Assembly (NCBI GenBank): GCA_945928575.1
Contig: CAMENP010000013.1
Location: 1 to 45,609, forward strand
From: an uncultured Butyrivibrio sp.
GTDB lineage: Bacteria > Bacillota > Clostridia > Lachnospirales > Lachnospiraceae
DNA length: 45,609 nucleotides
Direction of reading: 5' to 3'
This document shows positions 41,690-45,609 of the stretch, one piece after another. The notes under the pieces were generated by a model. The model did no database searches. It saw nothing but the letters and a program-made list of their open reading frames with translations, and was not told the origin of the DNA. How positions within the stretch are numbered: position 1 is the first letter of the stretch; the number at the start of each line of letters is the position of its first letter. The position numbers and the translations under genes are program-made.

Positions 41690-42421
41690 TCAGCCGATTA
41701 ACGGAAGCCTCAGAGTAAAACTGCTTCCGGAGTGCCCTTCGGATTCGCTGTAACTGAGTTCTCCGGAATGATGTAACAGAATTTGAAATGAAGTTGCAAG
41801 AGACAGCCCGATGTGATTGGTCTTGTCCGAGTTAAAAGGTTCGAACAGTCTGGCACGGATATCGGACGATAATCCACCGAGAAAGTCCGTGATGCTCAGA
41901 TACATATCGGTTTTATCCGTATATGTAGATATTTCTATCTCGGCATGTCTGTTAATATCAAGAATATTGCGGACAAGTGCGAGGATGACATAGTTGATTT
42001 TATCAACATCGATGGATATGCGGCCATCATCCGCATGATAATTTTGAATCAGCTGACCGGGTTTTGCAGATGTTTTGGAACATATAAGATTATCTATACC
42101 CGAAATATATGAGATAATGCTTAAATCGGCCGTCTGCAAATTGCCCGCATAACGGAACTCACCTATGGATCGCATGGCCTCAATCAGGTTACGGATATCA
42201 CCACCGAGTATGTTCCAGCGTTCATCACCGGTTAATTCGGGATGCTTAAGTGCGAGCAGCTGGTAATCCCCATATATTAATGATATGATATTGCTGATAT
42301 CGTGACAGCCGTTTCTTAAGTCATTGTGCATTCCGGCAGATATTTTCTGAAAATGATTATGTATGTCCGGATGGTTTGCAGCAAGTGCTTCCATAAACTG
42401 TTTATCTTCAATATTGTACAT
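41690..42421 (-). CDS. soluble orphan histidine kinase-like protein
   Basis: This 243-residue protein lacks membrane segments. It has a DHp-like helix with a possible phospho-acceptor His40 in CHDISNIISLIYGDYQLL, then a HATPase domain. The N box is ALVRNILDINRH, with the key Asn kept. The G1 box DFLGGL departs from DxGxG, and the G2 box is HIGLSLA. So it may bind ATP poorly or act like Spo0B, as a phosphotransferase. No response regulator gene is next to it. AGGAGG precedes the ATG. It is divergent from the HIT gene. Confidence 0.8.
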   Translation of the reverse strand: MYNIEDKQFMEALAANHPDIHNHFQKISAGMHNDLRNGCHDISNIISLIYGDYQLLALKHPELTGDERWNILGGDIRNLIEAMRSIGEFRYAGNLQTADLSIISYISGIDNLICSKTSAKPGQLIQNYHADDGRISIDVDKINYVILALVRNILDINRHAEIEISTYTDKTDMYLSITDFLGGLSSDIRARLFEPFNSDKTNHIGLSLATSFQILLHHSGELSYSESEGHSGSSFTLRLPLIG

Positions 42422-42523
42422 AATTACAACCCTCCTGTGTTATGATATAAGGGTACCATATAATATAGTAACATTCAATTCGTTAATGCCAACAAAATAA
42501 ACATAAAAAGGAGAAATTTCGAC
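42422..42523. other. divergent intergenic region between kinase and HIT genes
   Basis: A perfect TATAAT at 42459-42464 faces the HIT gene, but no good -35 lies 16-18 bases ahead. Several overlapping A/T-rich boxes face the kinase gene. Both genes have clear ribosome sites (CCTCCT at 42431 for the minus strand, AAAAGGAG for the plus strand). Confidence 0.35.
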
Positions 42524-42940
42524 ATGGTAAAAGATGATTGTATTTTTTGCAAACTTGCAAACGGAATAATACCGACCAATACGGTATTTGAGGATGATGA
42601 CTTCAGAGTCATCATGGATGTGGCTCCGGCGGCAATGGGACATGCGCTTGTAATTCCTAAAGCACATTATGATAACGCGCTTAACGCAGAACCGGGTGTG
42701 CTTGGCAGAGCAATGGAAGTTGCGGCGGATGTTGCCAGAGGTGTTAAGAAGGCAACAGGATGTGATGGCGTAAACATACTCCAGAATAATGGCGAGGCAG
42801 CAGGCCAGACGGTATTTCACCTTCACATACATGTGATACCGAGATTTAATGATGATAAAGTAAATTTCTCATATGAATCTTTAAGTCCGGCAGCAGAAGA
42901 TGTTGCAGCAATGGCAAAGAAGATTGCAGATAATCTTTAA
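42524..42940 (+). CDS. HIT family nucleotide hydrolase/transferase
   Basis: This 138-residue protein of the Hint branch of the histidine triad family hydrolyses purine nucleoside phosphoramidates or similar compounds. CIFCKLANGIIP at the start and the triad H99-L-H101-I-H103 (FHLHIHVIPRF) are diagnostic. The ribosome site AAAAGGAG is about 10 bases before the ATG. The length is normal. Confidence 0.94.
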   Translation: MVKDDCIFCKLANGIIPTNTVFEDDDFRVIMDVAPAAMGHALVIPKAHYDNALNAEPGVLGRAMEVAADVARGVKKATGCDGVNILQNNGEAAGQTVFHLHIHVIPRFNDDKVNFSYESLSPAAEDVAAMAKKIADNL

Positions 42941-42946
42941 TTCAAA

Positions 42947-42973
42947 AGAACCGGCCGCTATGCGACCGGTTCT
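42947..42973. terminator. bidirectional terminator between HIT gene and cellobiose phosphorylase
   Basis: AGAACCGG (42947-42954) and CCGGTTCT (42966-42973) form a perfect 8-bp outer stem with an inner CGC/GCG pair. On the minus strand it is followed by TTTTG, a fair tail for the phosphorylase transcript; on the plus strand the tail is weak. Confidence 0.7.
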
Positions 42974-42995
42974 GATATTCTTAAATTCTGTTGGA

Positions 42996-45431
42996 TTAGC
43001 CCATTACAACTTCTACATTGTATTCTTTCTTTCCTTCAACATAAGGAATTACGCAGCCGTCAACGGCAACACCGTCAACAACAAGTGACTTAATTCCCTT
43101 CTCAACTCCTGAAGGATTCTTTACGGAGATGTTATATGTGCCTTCACGGAACTTTCTTGTAAGTGTGAAATCACCAAAGCCCTTAGGAACACAAGGATTA
43201 ACCTGAAGTCCTTTGTGAGTAGGTGCAACACCGAGAATGTACTGTGAAATATTAACAAAAGTCCATGCTGCTGTACCGGTTAACCAACTGTTCTTGGCTT
43301 CGCCGAAGAACTTGGCATCTGCACCGGCAACCATCTGTGAATATACATATGGCTCAGTTCTGTGAACTTCACTGAATTCTTCACAATATGCAGGACATGT
43401 CTTCTGGTAAATCTCAAATGCTCTGTCACCACGGCCGAGAACTGTTTCAGCGCATGATACCCATGGGTTATTATGGCAGAAGATACCGGCATTCTCTTTG
43501 TATCCAGGTGGGTAAGAGGTAACTTCACCAAGCTCAACGTGATACTTGGTATAAGCCGGCTGAAGGATCATGACGCCATACTTTGTATCAAGTTTTTCTT
43601 TAACTGAGTCGAGAGCCTTCTTTGCGAGACCTTCTTTTACACCGATTCCTGCAAGTACGCAGAAGCCCTGAGGCTCGATGAAAATCTGACCCTCTTCGCA
43701 TTCTTTGGAACCGACTTTATGGCTGTATGCATCATATGCACGAACAAACCAGTCACCGTCCCAGCCATCTTTGAGAACTGCGGCATACATTTTATCAACC
43801 TCTTCGAGAGCACGCTTAGCTTCAGCGCTGTCTCCGAGAAGTTCACATAATTCAGCATACTCTTTGCCGTACTTAACGAACATTCCGGCAATAAATACAG
43901 ATTCTGCAACAGGACCTTCAGAAGGACCGAATGTCTGGAATGATTCGCCCGGATGCTCTGAGAAGCAGTTAAGGTTGAGGCAGTCATTCCAATCGGCACG
44001 GCCGATAAGAGGAAGATCATGAGGTCCTTTGTGGTTAACAATATAATCAAATGAACGCTTAAGATGTGTCATAAGCGGTTTAGCCTTGGAGTCGTCATTA
44101 TCGAAAGGAACCATCTCGTTAAGGATTGAGATATCTCCGCTTTCTTTGATATATGCACTTGTACCTGCAATGAGCCAGAGCGGGTCATCGTTAAATCCGC
44201 TTCCGATATCGGAGTTACCCTTCTTGGTAAGCGGCTGATACTGATGGTAAGCACTTCCGTCTTCAAACTGGGTAGATGCAATATCGATGATTCTCTGCCT
44301 TGCACGCTCAGGAATAAGATGAACGAATCCGAGAAGATCCTGGCATGAATCTCTGAATCCCATTCCACGGCCGATACCTGATTCATAATAAGAAGCGGAA
44401 CGGCTCATGTTAAATGTTACCATACACTGATACTGGTTCCAGATATTAACCATACGGTTAACTCTGTCATTGGATGAATGAACAGTGTATTTGGAAAGAA
44501 GATTATCCCAATATGCATTGAGCTCGGCAAATGCCTTGTCAACATCGGCATCTGTCTGATATTTGGAAAGAAGAGCCTTGGCAGGCTTCTTGTTAACTAC
44601 GTTAGGAGCTTCCCATTTGTCATCAACCGGGTTCTCTATGTATGCAAGAACGAAGATGAATGACTTGCTCTCGCCAGGATTAAGCTTAACGTTAAGCTGA
44701 TGGCTCGCGATCGGAGACCAGCCGCTTGCCATTGAATTCGTACATGCGCCGTTGGTAACTGCGTCAGGAGTATCGGCACCGTTGTAAAGACCGATAAAAC
44801 TGTCTCTTGCGGTATCGAATCCGTCAATCGGTGCATTAACCGAGTAAATAGCGTAATGGTTACGTCTCTCACGGTACTCGGTCTTGTGATAGATCGTAGA
44901 ACCTTCAACTTCAACTTCACCGGTACTTAAGTTACGCTGGAAGTTACGTGAGTCATCATCCGCATTCCAGAGGCACCATTCAACATATGAAAATACCTGG
45001 AAATCCTTAACTTCAGAAGATTTATTGGTAAGTACGAGTCTGGTAACCTCACAGTTATCGTTCATAGGAACGAATGCAAGAACAGAAGCCTCGATGCCGT
45101 TCTTTGAAGATGTGAACTTACTGTAACCCATTCCGTGACGGCATTCATAAGAATCAAGATCGGTCTTGGTAGGCTTCCAGCCCGGATTCCAGATGGTGCT
45201 TCCGTCTTTAATATAGAAATATTTGCCGTTGATGTCGTTAGGTACATCATTATAACGGTAACGTGTAAGACGAAGCAGCTTGGCATCCTTGTAGAATGTG
45301 TATCCGCCGCAGGTGTTGGACATAAGAGTGAAGAACTCTTTGGAACCAAGGTAGTTAATCCATGGCAAAGGGGTCTTCGGCGTGGTGATGACATATTCCT
45401 TATTGGAATCGTCAAAAAAACCATACTTCAT
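42996..45431 (-). CDS. cbpA: cellobiose phosphorylase (GH94)
   Basis: This 811-residue cytosolic GH94 enzyme splits cellobiose with phosphate into alpha-glucose 1-phosphate and glucose. The whole protein follows the family: the N-terminal beta domain ([21 protein letters not shown]), a helical linker, an (alpha/alpha)6 barrel with [14 protein letters not shown], the DWND motif (D480-D483) that carries the catalytic acid, and a C-terminal jelly-roll piece. The length matches cellobiose phosphorylases (about 810-820), rather than the much longer cellodextrin or cyclic-glucan enzymes. AGGAGG lies about 9 bases before the ATG. A strong promoter and a palindromic operator precede it, so it is probably induced by a beta-glucan sugar. 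Confidence 0.94.
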   Translation of the reverse strand: MKYGFFDDSNKEYVITTPKTPLPWINYLGSKEFFTLMSNTCGGYTFYKDAKLLRLTRYRYNDVPNDINGKYFYIKDGSTIWNPGWKPTKTDLDSYECRHGMGYSKFTSSKNGIEASVLAFVPMNDNCEVTRLVLTNKSSEVKDFQVFSYVEWCLWNADDDSRNFQRNLSTGEVEVEGSTIYHKTEYRERRNHYAIYSVNAPIDGFDTARDSFIGLYNGADTPDAVTNGACTNSMASGWSPIASHQLNVKLNPGESKSFIFVLAYIENPVDDKWEAPNVVNKKPAKALLSKYQTDADVDKAFAELNAYWDNLLSKYTVHSSNDRVNRMVNIWNQYQCMVTFNMSRSASYYESGIGRGMGFRDSCQDLLGFVHLIPERARQRIIDIASTQFEDGSAYHQYQPLTKKGNSDIGSGFNDDPLWLIAGTSAYIKESGDISILNEMVPFDNDDSKAKPLMTHLKRSFDYIVNHKGPHDLPLIGRADWNDCLNLNCFSEHPGESFQTFGPSEGPVAESVFIAGMFVKYGKEYAELCELLGDSAEAKRALEEVDKMYAAVLKDGWDGDWFVRAYDAYSHKVGSKECEEGQIFIEPQGFCVLAGIGVKEGLAKKALDSVKEKLDTKYGVMILQPAYTKYHVELGEVTSYPPGYKENAGIFCHNNPWVSCAETVLGRGDRAFEIYQKTCPAYCEEFSEVHRTEPYVYSQMVAGADAKFFGEAKNSWLTGTAAWTFVNISQYILGVAPTHKGLQVNPCVPKGFGDFTLTRKFREGTYNISVKNPSGVEKGIKSLVVDGVAVDGCVIPYVEGKKEYNVEVVMG

Positions 45432-45474
45432 AAAAATTGTTCCTCCTAAAATAAAATATCCCGTTCTCAGGGCA

Positions 45475-45492
45475 ACCGAAATCGTTTTCGGT
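45475..45492. promoter_or_regulatory. LacI-family-type operator before cellobiose phosphorylase
   Basis: ACCGAAATCGTTTTCGGT is an 18-base dyad (ACCGAAA/TTTCGGT, one mismatched pair) with the central CG step characteristic of LacI/GalR-family operators. It lies between the promoter and the start codon, where a repressor would block transcription. The regulator gene is not in the window. Confidence 0.65.
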
Positions 45493-45515
45493 AATTAACC
45501 TTACAAAACAATTAC

Positions 45516-45544
45516 ATTATAGCAAAAGCATGGCCGAAATACAA
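45516..45544 (-). promoter_or_regulatory. sigma-A promoter of cellobiose phosphorylase
   Basis: On the minus strand TTGTAT (45544-45539) and TATAAT (45521-45516) are 17 bases apart, about 85 bases before the start codon. Confidence 0.75.
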
Positions 45545-45609
45545 GGTATTTGTACACTGATATATGTAAATAATGAAAAATTGATGAAAAAAGGCGGTTA
45601 GTATTGCTT

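Overview
The window looks like chromosome of a motile, Gram-positive-type Clostridia, most likely Lachnospiraceae (Roseburia, Butyrivibrio, Lachnospira or Eubacterium relatives). The evidence is moderate A+T content, strong AGGAGG ribosome sites with several TTG starts, a flagellin/FliS pair with a sigma-28-like promoter, a secretin-less Tad pilus locus, a GH94 cellobiose phosphorylase and a Bacillus-like yaaR-holB-ricT-trmN6-rsmI block. The family assignment is inferred from gene content; no search was run.

Layout. 1-709: the probable last bases of a 23S rRNA, six tRNAs (Asp, Val, Thr, Tyr, fMet, Phe) and a terminator. 810-2153: a nitroreductase and a GAF-like/LuxR regulator. 2151-11576: regulatory DNA with a palindrome and a leader hairpin, then an operon of two amidohydrolases, a Dpp/Opp-type ABC importer (lipoprotein, two permeases, two ATPases) and a cytidylate-kinase-like protein. 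11603-18698: patatin-like lipase, PLP decarboxylase, guanylate-kinase-like protein, YaaR, HolB, RicT, TrmN6 and RsmI. 18699-21410: three unrecognised membrane or secreted proteins that appear to form a surface system. 21407-24470: an MraY-like transferase on the minus strand, divergent from glycogen branching enzyme. 24492-29338: a 969-residue protein with a FliK-like C-terminus, flagellin and FliS. 29310-29555: a DUF2508 protein on the minus strand.

29680-39678 is a compact Tad (tight adherence) pilus operon: prepilin peptidase, TadZ, TadA ATPase, TadB, TadC with an extra outside domain, a 55-residue Flp pilin, a large TadG/DUF5702-like protein, a TadE-like pseudopilin with two Cys/His modules, a second prepilin-peptidase-like protein, another TadE-like pseudopilin and a membrane FHA protein. 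There is no secretin, as expected for a single-membrane cell. 39737-41688: a rhomboid protease overlapping a flavodoxin-SCP2 fusion. 41690-42421: a soluble orphan histidine kinase (minus strand). 42524-42940: a HIT protein. 42996-45544: cellobiose phosphorylase (minus strand) with a clear promoter and a LacI-type operator.

The most promising less-described parts are the three-gene surface locus (18807-21410), the unusual Tad components, and the FliK-like repeat protein ahead of flagellin. No CRISPR array, insertion sequence, integrase or phage gene was seen.
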